The notes beneath the pieces were generated by a model. It saw nothing but the letters and a program-made list of their open reading frames with translations. It ran no database searches and was not told the DNA's origin. A program made the position numbers and the translations under genes. From NCBI GenBank assembly GCA_034437655.1, contig DAOTTU010000072.1, positions 1-64,000 of the forward strand: a stretch of 64,000 bases of DNA, read 5' to 3'. The DNA is from J027 sp034437655. GTDB lineage: Bacteria > Chloroflexota > Anaerolineae > Aggregatilineales > J027. Position 1 is the stretch's first letter. Each line of letters starts with the position of its first letter. Shown piece after piece: positions 9,201 through 17,219 of the stretch.

Positions 9201-9701
9201 CTACCAGCCCCAGGTGCCTGCACGACCTTTGAAGGGCCCTACCACGTCTGAGGTGATCCAGCCGCCGTAGTAATCTCCCTCCTGCGGTTGAACGCGCTCG
9301 TCATCCACATAACAAGCATCAACCTTGCTGGCATAGAATGTGATATAGCCTGCGATAACTTCAAAGTCACGGGTCGGGGTTTCATAGCTCCACCCGGCTT
9401 CAACCGACGTCTTGTCACCAACCGTAATCGTCCAGTAGGTAGCAGCGCCTTTGAATTCGCAGAATGTGCGGCGCGGTGTTTGGTTGAGGTGTTCCATCTG
9501 AATATCATCGAGAGAGATATAGTAGGCGGGGGGGTGACTGGTTTCCAGTACGCGGTAGGCATTTGTCGTATCAGCGATGGTTTCGCCATTGAATACCACC
9601 CGGACGCGCCGATTCGTTTTTTCGACACGTGGCGGACGCGGATAATCCCAGACAGATTCCTGGCCGGGACCGGGTTCAATGCGTTTAGGGCGTTTAAACA
9701 T
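9201..9701 (-). CDS. DUF427 domain-containing protein
   Basis: A 166-residue protein of the DUF427 family, a small soluble beta-rich domain of unknown function. Characteristic stretches are VRVVFNGETIADTTNA, a FCEFKGAATYWTI segment and AGYITFYASKVD near the C-terminus. The start at 9701 has AGGAG about 9 bases upstream. The stop codon touches the cca start, so the two are probably translated from one message. Nothing in the sequence indicates an active site. Confidence 0.88.
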   Translation of the reverse strand: MFKRPKRIEPGPGQESVWDYPRPPRVEKTNRRVRVVFNGETIADTTNAYRVLETSHPPAYYISLDDIQMEHLNQTPRRTFCEFKGAATYWTITVGDKTSVEAGWSYETPTRDFEVIAGYITFYASKVDACYVDDERVQPQEGDYYGGWITSDVVGPFKGRAGTWGW

Positions 9702-9707
9702 ATACCA

Positions 9708-10289
9708 TTACTCCTGTTTTTGGTCGTCTTCGTCAGGTATTTGGTCGGGATTGACTACCCCAACGAAAGGCAAATTCCGAAACCGTTCGTCAAGGTCCAG
9801 CCCGTAGCCAAAGACAAACTTATCTGCAATTTCAAAGCCCAGAAAATCAACGGGAATGTCAACTTCGCGGCGGGATGGCTTGCTTAACAGGGTGCAAACT
9901 TTCAAGCTGGCGGGGTGACGGGCGGTGAGCTGGCGCAGAATATAGTGCAAGGTGTGCCCACTGTCGATAATATCCTCAACAATAAGCACATCGCGGTTGG
10001 AAATATCCTGAGCAAGGTCCATCAAAATCCGCACATGCCCAGAACTGCGCCGGGCACCTTCACCATAGCTGGTGACCGCCATGAAGTCGATGGCATGTGG
10101 CACATTGATCTCGCGCATCAAGTCTGTGAGGAACACCACGCCACCCTTGAGGATGCACACCAGCAGTAAATTAGTAGAATTTGCGTATGCAACTGAGATT
10201 TCGCGCCCAAGCGCCTGAATACGCTGCTGGATGGTCTGGTGATCTAGCAAGACTTCTTGTAGATACGCTTCGTGAGGAGCGGTAGACAT
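9708..10289 (-). CDS. hpt: Hypoxanthine phosphoribosyltransferase
   Basis: Purine salvage enzyme that converts hypoxanthine or guanine plus PRPP to IMP or GMP in the cytoplasm. The 193-aa length fits the family. The PRPP-binding motif VLIVEDIIDSGHTL is at residues 101-114, the early LLLVCILKGGVVF segment at 41-53, the flexible-loop TSYG at 73-76, and the base-contacting FVFGYGLD region near the C-terminus. GGAG precedes the ATG. prs at 16130-17137 supplies the PRPP substrate, although it is in a different transcription unit. Confidence 0.94.
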   Translation of the reverse strand: MSTAPHEAYLQEVLLDHQTIQQRIQALGREISVAYANSTNLLLVCILKGGVVFLTDLMREINVPHAIDFMAVTSYGEGARRSSGHVRILMDLAQDISNRDVLIVEDIIDSGHTLHYILRQLTARHPASLKVCTLLSKPSRREVDIPVDFLGFEIADKFVFGYGLDLDERFRNLPFVGVVNPDQIPDEDDQKQE

Positions 10290-10304
10290 GGCAATTGCTC
10301 CATT

Positions 10305-10874
10305 TTAGTGAATATAGGCAGCATCAAGTTGTGTCAGAATGCCCGTGTGCCACAGCGGGTGCGCACGGGTGTAGTCAATAGACAGCGCATGGCTCCAATC
10401 AAGGATCATGTGTAGCAGGTACAATGTCAACTCAACATCACGTTGCAGCTGACGGCCAATATGCCGAGAGTTATGGAGGGTCTGGCGTAGTTGTTCGCGT
10501 TCGTCACCGTGTAATGTTGGTTCCATACACGCCAGAACGACACTGGTCGGGACTTCAAATAAGCGCTCAATCTGCTCGTCAGGCAGTAGCTCGTAAATAT
10601 CGAAATCATGATGCAGCGCCAGCAATTCTACTACATAATTCGACGCCGATTGTTGATGCGCTTGCAATGTGACCAATCGTTGTTGCAAGTCATCAGCAAT
10701 ACGTTGTAGCAGATAAAGCGGCGGTGGTAGTATCCCAATCTGTTCTTCGATAAATTGTTCAAGTTGTTGCGGCGTCTGCTCTACGAGGCACTGCTCATAG
10801 CGTTCAAGCGCCTGCAAGCGTAGATGCTCAACTTCGAGTACATAGAACAGATCAAATGTGTTGTTGGTTGTCAT
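10305..10874 (-). CDS. Hypothetical helical protein
   Basis: Not recognised. The product is 189 aa, soluble, almost entirely helical by composition, and rich in Gln, Leu and His. Examples are the EQTPQQLEQFIEEQIG and LLQRIADDLQQRLVTLQAHQ stretches. It has no signal peptide, membrane segment or nucleotide-binding motif. It sits between DUF971 (3 bp gap) and hpt (15 bp gap) in a minus-strand operon, so it is probably expressed and functional. The function is unknown. Confidence 0.75.
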   Translation of the reverse strand: MTTNNTFDLFYVLEVEHLRLQALERYEQCLVEQTPQQLEQFIEEQIGILPPPLYLLQRIADDLQQRLVTLQAHQQSASNYVVELLALHHDFDIYELLPDEQIERLFEVPTSVVLACMEPTLHGDEREQLRQTLHNSRHIGRQLQRDVELTLYLLHMILDWSHALSIDYTRAHPLWHTGILTQLDAAYIH

Positions 10875-10877
10875 AGC

Positions 10878-11225
10878 TTACTCGGTTTGTTCTTCCTGTT
10901 TGATTTTGTTGGGACAAAGGTGATAGAGGTATTCCCACGTATAAATTCCCGTATGGTGCCCATCATCCCACACAAATTGCAGCGCGTAGTTGCCGATCAT
11001 CTGGATATCATCTACCCCATATGACCGGGCCGGTTTGAGTACCAGCAAGTTTTCCGGTGCATGCTCCATACCCATATTATGATGCCCACCACGACATTCT
11101 ACACACGGGCAGGCTTCGCGTAGGTGACTGAGTGGGTAGCGGCAGGTTTCATCCGCTGGCCATTCAATGACGAGTACTGCTTCCTGTCGATTCAGGGTAA
11201 TGTTGCGGGGGCGTACATCACTCAT
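10878..11225 (-). CDS. DUF971 / gamma-butyrobetaine hydroxylase-like N-terminal domain protein
   Basis: A 115-residue DUF971-type protein. The ATG at 11225 is chosen because it overlaps the upstream stop as ATGA; the in-frame start at 11261 would overlap the upstream gene by 40 bp. The family signature is clear: LRPREI-like opening VRPRNITLNRQ, then LREACPCVECRG with two Cys, and a Trp/His-containing C-terminal strand FVWDDGHHTGIYTWEYL. The Cys and His residues make metal binding plausible. Free-standing DUF971 proteins have been linked to Fe-S metabolism in some bacteria, but nothing here tests that. Confidence 0.87.
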   Translation of the reverse strand: MSDVRPRNITLNRQEAVLVIEWPADETCRYPLSHLREACPCVECRGGHHNMGMEHAPENLLVLKPARSYGVDDIQMIGNYALQFVWDDGHHTGIYTWEYLYHLCPNKIKQEEQTE

Positions 11226-11695
11226 CGTTCGGTTACATGCTCCTGAGCGGCGACGATCCATGCTTCGACTATATCAGGGCTGAGCGTGAACGTTCCGCGT
11301 AATTGTTCATAAAGTACTGTCGGGTTCGCATGGGCAAGGGTAATGAAATTCGCAATGCCCACGCCGTGCAGCGCTTCGGCAATTTCTGGAGTGATGGTTT
11401 GTACAGTCGTGAGGTCATCTTGATGGTGTAAAGCCCCGTTACCGTTGCCATTGGGAATAATGTAGGTTCCAGTAGTGGGTGTCCCAGCAAAGGCTTCTGG
11501 CGGCAACACGATCAGTTCTTGTTCGTCCAAAAGCGCAGACATATCAGGCGGCGGGGGCATATCGGTGGGCGGTGGTGGTGGGTTGTTGTGGTCGTCATCA
11601 TTGGGGTTGTCTTGTTGAATAAGCCACCAGCGAACAAAGATTGCGCCACCCGTTACAGCCGCAAGGGTCGCCAAACGTCGGATTAATTGCTTCAT
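11222..11695 (-). CDS. Membrane-anchored helix-hairpin-helix protein
   Basis: A 157-residue protein with an N-terminal hydrophobic segment (LATLAAVTGGAIFVRWWLI), a Pro/Asp-rich linker (PPPPPTDMPPPPDM), and a C-terminal helix-hairpin-helix-type domain. The domain includes ITPEIAEALHGVGIANFITL and continues to the end, as in ComEA-like or DUF4332-like modules. It is probably tethered to the membrane with the HhH domain exposed. Which side of the membrane is not certain. GAGGA lies about 9 bases upstream of the ATG. It is first in the minus-strand operon that ends with cca. Confidence 0.8.
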   Translation of the reverse strand: MKQLIRRLATLAAVTGGAIFVRWWLIQQDNPNDDDHNNPPPPPTDMPPPPDMSALLDEQELIVLPPEAFAGTPTTGTYIIPNGNGNGALHHQDDLTTVQTITPEIAEALHGVGIANFITLAHANPTVLYEQLRGTFTLSPDIVEAWIVAAQEHVTER

Positions 11696-11894
11696 GGTCG
11701 TGTTTTCCTCGCCTTTGTGCCAAACAGTGCTTTTAACATAGCAAATATTTATTAGATTTGAATCGGTGGATAGGTGTTAGTGGCAGAATTATATCCAGTC
11801 ACGAGGGCAAATCAAGTCTAATTCGTACTTTCACGCCAGACGATGCTTGTAGAAGACAGTAAGCCTTATTCATTAGGGTTCAATAGCGGCTGAA

Positions 11895-11908
11895 TTACAT
11901 CAATGTAA
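11895..11908. promoter_or_regulatory. Palindrome TTACAT-CA-ATGTAA, operator-like
   Basis: A perfect 6-bp inverted repeat with a 2-base centre lies 7 bp upstream of the putative -35 box of the BTAD regulator gene. The position and symmetry are typical of a dimeric regulator site. No other copy was noticed. The remaining 298 bp intergenic stretch (11696-11993) shows nothing else that I can support apart from the promoter. Confidence 0.3.
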
Positions 11909-11915
11909 GCAGCAC

Positions 11916-11944
11916 TTTACAAAGTTATATGTATTCGCTAGACT
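11916..11944 (+). promoter_or_regulatory. Putative sigma-70 promoter of the BTAD regulator gene
   Basis: TTTACA (11916-11921), 17 bases, TAGACT (11939-11944). It sits 50 bp upstream of the ATG at 11994, which has GGAG 9 bases before it. The -35 matches consensus at 5 of 6 positions and the -10 at 4 of 6. Confidence 0.42.
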
Positions 11945-11993
11945 GGATAGTTGACTGTTCTAAAAATTCTTACCTGTTCCGGAGTAATTCGAC

Positions 11994-13277
11994 ATGTCAT
12001 TACGCGAACTCGTCGAAGAGTGTTACGAAGCATTTCAAACCTACAGTGCAGACGCTCAGGTAGTACTCTTACACCCTGAAAGTCGCCTGCGTTCGATGCT
12101 GGTTGCGCATTTGCTCAACGAAGCCCCCTACCCCATTTACTATTATGCCATTGGCACAGATGATATTGACCTGACGGCCTTTCTAGAAGGTTTCACGCAT
12201 GATCTGGCAAATCAGCACCCGACCTTTGGCAGCAATCTCTACAAACAGAACTGGCGTGACTACGACAATCAGGACTTCGACAAACTGGTCGATGCACTGG
12301 TACAAGACCTCAACGAAATCAGCCCAGAACCCTTTTTGCTGATTTTAGATGAGTTTGACGCCAGCAATCAGTCCGAATTGATTCAAGTCTTCTGGGAACG
12401 TGTCGTGCGTGATCTGCCGCCCCAGTGCCAGCTTGTGATCAATTCCCGCGTGATTCCACGTATGCCGTGGGTTTCTATGATCGCACGTGGCCAGGCGCTT
12501 GTGTTGAAAGATAACGAACTGGTGCGTGATGAATTCTATAAGCGCCCCAAGCACGGCGAAGAAGCTCACATTGACGCTATTGGGCTTGGCCCGGGGTCTG
12601 TGACTATCAACGGCTACACCATCGAAGAATGGGAAGGGCACCTGCCCCGGTTGTTACTGTTCTTCGTGCTAGACCGTCCACTCGTCACACGTGCTGAAAT
12701 TTGCCGTACCTTCTGGCCTGACCTTGACAGCGACCAGGCGGTGAACGTTTTCCACGTCACCAAACGGCGGCTGCACAAAGCGCTGGAATTTGATGTGCTG
12801 GTGCATGAAGATGGTTATTATCGCATTAGTCCTGAAGCCACTGTGACTTACGACGTTGAAGCCTATGTCACCAACTTACTGGACGGCCGGTTGGCAGGCT
12901 CGCTGAAAGATGGCATGCCCTATTATCAGGCCGTTGCCGATTCGTACCTTGGCCCATTCTTGCAGGGGCATACCGAATCGTGGATTGTGGAACGGCGCGA
13001 AGACTTCCTTGCCGGGTATCTCGAAGCCATGTCTGCGCTGGCCGGGGCACGGCTTGAAGAAGGACGCCAGGAACAAGCCCTCAATCTTCTGTTGCGGGCT
13101 GTCACCGAAAACGAGCTACACGAGCCGATTCACCAGGAAATCATGCGCCTGTATTCGAGCTTAGGGCGTCGGAGTGAAGCAGCGGCTCATTTCAAGAAAG
13201 TTTCTGCGGTCATGAACGACCACGGACGCGAATTGTCTGACGAAACCCGCGACCTGTATGAGGAAATTATTTCCTGA
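11994..13277 (+). CDS. BTAD-domain (SARP-like) transcriptional regulator with a degenerate N-terminal NTPase-like domain
   Basis: A 427-residue regulator. Residues about 1-180 resemble the NTPase portion of MalT/STAND proteins: there is a Walker-B-like FLLILDEFDASN and a following CQLVINSRVIP strand. No GKT-type Walker A is present; the equivalent place reads VVLLHPESRLRSML. Residues about 195-285 form a SARP-type winged helix (PRLLLFFVLDRPLVTRAEI, then WPDLDSDQAVNVFHVTKRRL). Residues about 290-425 form a helical bacterial transcriptional activator domain ending in TPR-like repeats (LLRAVTENELHEPIHQEIMR). It is probably a DNA-binding activator. Targets are unknown. A promoter and a palindrome precede it. 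Confidence 0.87.
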   Translation: MSLRELVEECYEAFQTYSADAQVVLLHPESRLRSMLVAHLLNEAPYPIYYYAIGTDDIDLTAFLEGFTHDLANQHPTFGSNLYKQNWRDYDNQDFDKLVDALVQDLNEISPEPFLLILDEFDASNQSELIQVFWERVVRDLPPQCQLVINSRVIPRMPWVSMIARGQALVLKDNELVRDEFYKRPKHGEEAHIDAIGLGPGSVTINGYTIEEWEGHLPRLLLFFVLDRPLVTRAEICRTFWPDLDSDQAVNVFHVTKRRLHKALEFDVLVHEDGYYRISPEATVTYDVEAYVTNLLDGRLAGSLKDGMPYYQAVADSYLGPFLQGHTESWIVERREDFLAGYLEAMSALAGARLEEGRQEQALNLLLRAVTENELHEPIHQEIMRLYSSLGRRSEAAAHFKKVSAVMNDHGRELSDETRDLYEEIIS

Positions 13278-13342
13278 GCGGTTTCCGCTGTTACATCAGT
13301 GTCACCAGCAGGATGGTCTGGCGGCTGTCCTGCTGAATCCCC

Positions 13343-13371
13343 TTGACGCTCCTGTAGCGCTATGCCATAAT
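13343..13371 (+). promoter_or_regulatory. Putative sigma-70 promoter for tRNA-Cys
   Basis: TTGACG (13343-13348), 17 bases, CATAAT (13366-13371). Initiation would fall about 15 bases upstream of the mature tRNA 5' end at 13394. Both boxes match consensus at 5 of 6 positions. Confidence 0.62.
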
Positions 13372-13393
13372 TGCATCAGCTTACAGTTCTTAA

Positions 13394-13464
13394 GGCGACG
13401 TGGCCGAGTGGCGAGGCAAGGGTCTGCAAAACCCTGTACACCGGTTCGATTCCGGTCGTCGCCT
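13394..13464 (+). tRNA. tRNA-Cys (anticodon GCA)
   Basis: A 71-nt cloverleaf. The acceptor stem pairs GGCGACG (13394-13400) with CGTCGCC (13457-13463), with U as discriminator base, as usual for tRNA-Cys. The anticodon stem pairs AGGGT (13419-13423) with ACCCT (13431-13435) around loop CTGCAAA, giving anticodon GCA at 13426-13428 with U33 before it. The T loop contains TTCGATT. The 3' CCA is not encoded, so it depends on the nucleotidyltransferase at 7668-9200. A terminator follows within 10 bp. Confidence 0.97.
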
Positions 13465-13473
13465 CAACTGAGG

Positions 13474-13515
13474 AACCCGCACCGCTCCTCGTAGTGGGCG
13501 GGTTTTCTTGTTTTC
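13474..13515 (+). terminator. Rho-independent terminator after tRNA-Cys
   Basis: AACCCGC (13474-13480) pairs with GCGGGTT (13498-13504) around a 17-base loop, followed by a T-rich tail (TTCTTGTTTT). It ends the tRNA transcript ahead of the RNase J gene, which would then need its own promoter or readthrough. Confidence 0.72.
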
Positions 13516-13607
13516 GTGCATCTTCGTACAAACACGTTTTCATACAAGATCAATATTACTTACCACTGTACCGACCAAAAACGAAATTAGCTCGAAGGAA
13601 ATACTCT

Positions 13608-15251
13608 ATGTCAAAAACATTGCGCATTATCCCCATTGGGGGGTGCGGTGAAATCGGCAAAAATATGACCGTTGTTGAATACGGTGACGATGCGATTATC
13701 ATTGACGCTGGTATCATGTTCCCAGAAAATGATATGCTCGGTGTTGACTACATCATCCCTGACTGGCGCTATGTAATGGAAAACCGCAAGCGCCTGAACT
13801 TTCGTGCATTGCTCGTTACACACGGGCATGAAGACCATGTTGGCGCGATTCCATATTTTGTCCGCGAAGTCCCTGTGCCCATCTACGGTACACCGCTGAC
13901 AATAGGCCTCGTGCAGGGCAAGCTCCGTAATGCCGGCCTGAAAGATCATCCAACGCATGTATTCAAAGCGGGTGACACGCTAAACTTTGGCCCATTTAAG
14001 GTCGAAAGTTTCCACGTGACGCACAGCATTCCTGATTGTGTCGGGTTCGGAATTGATACGCCGATTGGTATGGTCATGCACACTGGTGACTACAAGTTTG
14101 ACCACACCCCGACCGACGGTTGGCCAACAGACTTTGCCCGCATCGCAGCACTTTCACAACGTGGCGTGCTGGCCTTGCTCGCCGATAGTACCAATGCTGA
14201 GCGCCCCGGCTGGACCGCCTCAGAATCTGTGATTGACGGTGCTTTTGATACCGTTTTCAGAGATGCCCCCGGCCGCATCCTTATTGCGACTTTCGCCTCC
14301 TTGATTTCGCGTGTGCAACAAGTAGCCCATGCGGCAAAAAGATATAATCGCAAAATCGCCGTCGCGGGCTTTTCAATGTCGCAAAACATCAAGATTGCAC
14401 GAAAACTCGGCTATCTCGAGATTGACGACGATATGCTGATTAACATTGACGAAATAAAAGACTACGAGCCGCACAAGATTGCGATCATGGCGACCGGGTC
14501 GCAGGGTGAACCCTCAGCGGTGATGGGTCGGCTTGCACGCGGACAACACCGCCAGCTTGACGTTGAAGACGGCGACACAATTATCTTTTCTTCGCACCCG
14601 ATTCCGGGAAATGAAGAAGTCGTCTACCGTATCACCAATAAACTGATTCAGCGCGGCGCAAACGTCATCACTGAACCGAAATACAATGTTCACGTTTCAG
14701 GGCACGCCAGCCAGGAAGAAATGAAGATGATGATTAATCTGGTGCGCCCCAAGTTCATGGTACCAGTACACGGCGAACTCCGGCATTTACACGCTCACGC
14801 AGAACTCGCCTTTAATCTCGGGATTCCGGAAGAAAATATTGCAGTTGTCGAAAACGGGCAAATGCTTGATTTCACCCGCGATTCGATGACTATCGGTGAT
14901 CGTGTCCCCGGTGGCTATGTTTTTGTCGATGGTACCGGGATCGGTGACGTGGGGCCGGCTGTTTTGCGCGATCGTGAAACGCTAGGTCGAGACGGTTTTA
15001 TTGTTGTCAGTGGCGTCATCAATCGGAAGACAGGCAAATGTGTCGGCATGCCAGAGATCATTTCTCGGGGCTTTGTCTATCTGGGGCATTCTGGCGAACT
15101 GTTGGACACAGCCGCCGCATTAGCTAAGAAAGTCGCAGAAAAGTCCAACAACGGCAACCGTAACCAGCAGGTAGAGTCCGCCGTTGGCAAGATGCTCTAT
15201 TCTGAAACGAAACGCCGCCCGATGGTCTTCGCGCAAATTCACGAAGTCTAG
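13608..15251 (+). CDS. rnj: Ribonuclease J
   Basis: Metallo-beta-lactamase/beta-CASP ribonuclease for mRNA decay and rRNA/tRNA 5' maturation, acting in the cytoplasm. The start at 13608 is set by GAAGGA 8-10 bases upstream. A longer in-frame reading from 13371 runs through the tRNA gene and is rejected. The product is 547 aa, the normal length. It opens with IIPIGGCGEIGKN. The zinc motif HGHEDH is at residues 72-77, with HTGDYKFD and ADSTNA further along. The beta-CASP motif FSSHPIPGNE and the PVHGELRHL segment follow, then the C-terminal domain with the conserved GDVGP stretch. All expected metal ligands are visible. Confidence 0.95.
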   Translation: MSKTLRIIPIGGCGEIGKNMTVVEYGDDAIIIDAGIMFPENDMLGVDYIIPDWRYVMENRKRLNFRALLVTHGHEDHVGAIPYFVREVPVPIYGTPLTIGLVQGKLRNAGLKDHPTHVFKAGDTLNFGPFKVESFHVTHSIPDCVGFGIDTPIGMVMHTGDYKFDHTPTDGWPTDFARIAALSQRGVLALLADSTNAERPGWTASESVIDGAFDTVFRDAPGRILIATFASLISRVQQVAHAAKRYNRKIAVAGFSMSQNIKIARKLGYLEIDDDMLINIDEIKDYEPHKIAIMATGSQGEPSAVMGRLARGQHRQLDVEDGDTIIFSSHPIPGNEEVVYRITNKLIQRGANVITEPKYNVHVSGHASQEEMKMMINLVRPKFMVPVHGELRHLHAHAELAFNLGIPEENIAVVENGQMLDFTRDSMTIGDRVPGGYVFVDGTGIGDVGPAVLRDRETLGRDGFIVVSGVINRKTGKCVGMPEIISRGFVYLGHSGELLDTAAALAKKVAEKSNNGNRNQQVESAVGKMLYSETKRRPMVFAQIHEV

Positions 15252-15278
15252 CTGAGTCGCGTTACGTGTAGAGCTGCA

Positions 15279-16097
15279 ATGCAGTATATTGTTGTCGGTC
15301 ACCCCTGCCAGGATAAGCACACCGGGGGCTTTCGCTGGGGGGGTGGCGTTGTTTATAGCGGCATAATGGTGGCACAGCTCGGCGCACAGGTTACGGTCGT
15401 GACGCGCTGCCATACCCACCCTACGCTGAGCGTGCCGTTACGCTGGCAGATACAACCAGACCCCCACACAACGACCTTTGAAAACCGCTATGATCCATAT
15501 TCAGGACAACGCCAGCAGGTGATGCATCAACGGGCCGGCGACATTGTGCTTGATCCATTAACAACGCTGGAAACTGCACCAGACATTGTTCACCTCGCAC
15601 CTGTCGCCAATGAGATTAATGCCACCACTTTGCCAGAACTGCCCGCCACCACCTGGCTTGTCGCCACACCTCAGGGATGGATGCGTCGCCGCAATTCAGA
15701 CGGTATAGTGCAACCGATACGCTGGGACCATGCCCGGCAACTCTTGCCCCGGTTTCATGCGCTTGTTCTTAGCAATGAAGATGCACAGGGGAATATTGCA
15801 CTGATACAGCACTATGCAGATACCGTGCCCTATGTGCTGTATACAATGGGTGTACAAGGCGCGTTATTGTTTTATGAAGGGCAGCAAGTCCACATCCCGG
15901 CTGTATCAGCACAGGTTGCTGACCCGACAGGAGCAGGAGATGTCATTGCGGCGGCGTTTTTTGTGCGATTACACGAAACAGGTGACCCTCTTGAAGCGGC
16001 GCAGTTTGGCACTGTAGCGGCGGCGTTGAGCATTGAAGCTGTGGGCACCACTGGCATTCCCACCCGCCAACAGATTGCAGCACGCCGCGCCAGATAA
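15279..16097 (+). CDS. PfkB-family carbohydrate kinase
   Basis: A 272-aa ribokinase-fold sugar or nucleoside kinase. The C-terminal PfkB signature DPTGAGDVIAAAF is clear, with the catalytic Asp in GAGD, followed by the helix FGTVAAALSIEAVGTTG. The N-terminal GGG segment (RWGGGVVYSGIMVAQLG) matches the substrate-side glycine motif. The protein is shorter than the usual 300-330 aa because the lid region is reduced, and the substrate cannot be assigned. It lies 27 bp after RNase J on the same strand, so co-transcription is likely. It is convergent to prs. Confidence 0.85.
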   Translation: MQYIVVGHPCQDKHTGGFRWGGGVVYSGIMVAQLGAQVTVVTRCHTHPTLSVPLRWQIQPDPHTTTFENRYDPYSGQRQQVMHQRAGDIVLDPLTTLETAPDIVHLAPVANEINATTLPELPATTWLVATPQGWMRRRNSDGIVQPIRWDHARQLLPRFHALVLSNEDAQGNIALIQHYADTVPYVLYTMGVQGALLFYEGQQVHIPAVSAQVADPTGAGDVIAAAFFVRLHETGDPLEAAQFGTVAAALSIEAVGTTGIPTRQQIAARRAR

Positions 16098-16129
16098 GTT
16101 GATTGCCCCACCGACGCGACGGTTCGTTG

Positions 16130-17137
16130 TTAGCCTGCCTCGCTTTTTATTTCTTTCGGTTCGTCCTCTGTCCAGAATGCGAACAGATCACCTACAGACT
16201 CCCCCAGATAGTTACAGCGGATCCCTTCGGCTAACACGGGTGCGATGGTTTCGGTGTGCAGATTATTTAAATAGACCGTCTGCGGAGCCAACACCGTGTC
16301 CGTTGTGACAACTTTGGTGATGTAGGGGATACTTTGCAAACGCTTGATGGCATCGCCCACGAACAACCCATGTGTACAAGCGATGACGCATTCCTCAACA
16401 CCGTGGCGCTTGTGCAGGGTTTCAGCCATACGTGTGACAGTTCCCCCCGTAGAAATCTCGTCGTCAATGATGATCGCACGCTTCCCGAGTTTGCCGCTAT
16501 TAAGCACTTCGTTAATCTCGACTTCGCTGTCGCCAAGGCGCACTTTGGTACCTACAGCCAGTGGAATGTCTAACCAGCTTGCCAGTTGCGATGCTTTCTT
16601 AGCATAACCAACATCTGGCGAAACCAGCGTCGTATCATGCAGATCATCATGTTTGAAATACTGCGACAACACGCCCAGACTGGTGAGGTGGTCTAGTGGA
16701 ATTTTGAAGAAGCCATGCACCTGGTCAGAGTGAAGCATCATTGTAATCACCCGATCAGCACCAGCAGTCTGGATAAGGTCTGCAACTAAGCGTGCTGTGA
16801 TACAAATTCGCGGCGCATCTTTTTTGTCAGAACGGCCATAGCTGAAATAGGGAATGACCGCTGTCACCCGTGCCGCACCACCTGTTCGGGCGACGTTAAT
16901 CATCATCAGCAACTGCATCAAGTAGTCTTGCGAGGGCGGAGAAAGCGACTGAATCAAATAGACATCTTTGCCACGAACGCTTACCCCAAGCTGCATCCAT
17001 ATATTATCGTTGTTGAAGCGGGTAAAATGCGCTGGTTGAATCGGAATACCGAGCGATTCACAAATCGCCTCAGCCAGCGGAACATTGGATTCACCAGAAA
17101 AAATAAACAAATCTTCAAGCGCGTCGTTGTAAGCCAC
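16130..17137 (-). CDS. prs: Ribose-phosphate pyrophosphokinase (PRPP synthetase)
   Basis: Makes PRPP from ribose 5-phosphate and ATP for nucleotide, His and Trp synthesis. The product is 335 aa. The start is GTG at 17137, preceded by GAGAGGAAA. Visible motifs are the opening FSGESNVPLAEAI, the catalytic YFSYGRSDKKD region (class I enzymes have YARQDRK, so this is a variant), the SPDVGYAKKA segment, and the ribose-phosphate loop IIIDDEISTGGTV. The variant active-site spacing is seen in some Chloroflexota-type paralogs, so a divergent PRPP synthetase is the best call. A hairpin lies just upstream of the start, at the end of lpd. Confidence 0.88.
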   Translation of the reverse strand: MAYNDALEDLFIFSGESNVPLAEAICESLGIPIQPAHFTRFNNDNIWMQLGVSVRGKDVYLIQSLSPPSQDYLMQLLMMINVARTGGAARVTAVIPYFSYGRSDKKDAPRICITARLVADLIQTAGADRVITMMLHSDQVHGFFKIPLDHLTSLGVLSQYFKHDDLHDTTLVSPDVGYAKKASQLASWLDIPLAVGTKVRLGDSEVEINEVLNSGKLGKRAIIIDDEISTGGTVTRMAETLHKRHGVEECVIACTHGLFVGDAIKRLQSIPYITKVVTTDTVLAPQTVYLNNLHTETIAPVLAEGIRCNYLGESVGDLFAFWTEDEPKEIKSEAG

Positions 17138-17156
17138 TGAACTTTTTTCCTCTCAA

Positions 17157-17201
17157 CAAAAACCCCAGCAGGACCGCCCGCAACAAGCGGCCCTTGCTGC
17201 T
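17157..17201 (-). terminator. Rho-independent terminator after lpd, just upstream of prs
   Basis: Reading the minus strand after the lpd stop, AGCA(A)GGGCCGC pairs with GCGGTCCTGCT: 11 bp with one bulged A and one wobble, and a 9-base loop. GGGGTTTTTG follows. The T-run ends about 20 bases before the prs GTG, so it could instead attenuate readthrough into prs. Confidence 0.68.
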
Positions 17202-17219
17202 TACGATACAAACGTTGAC

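Noticed and set aside
13371..13607. N-terminal extension of RNase J reading through the tRNA-Cys gene
   Set aside because: The extension crosses a complete tRNA and terminator and has no RNase J similarity; the ATG at 13608 has a good ribosome-binding site and the family N-terminus.
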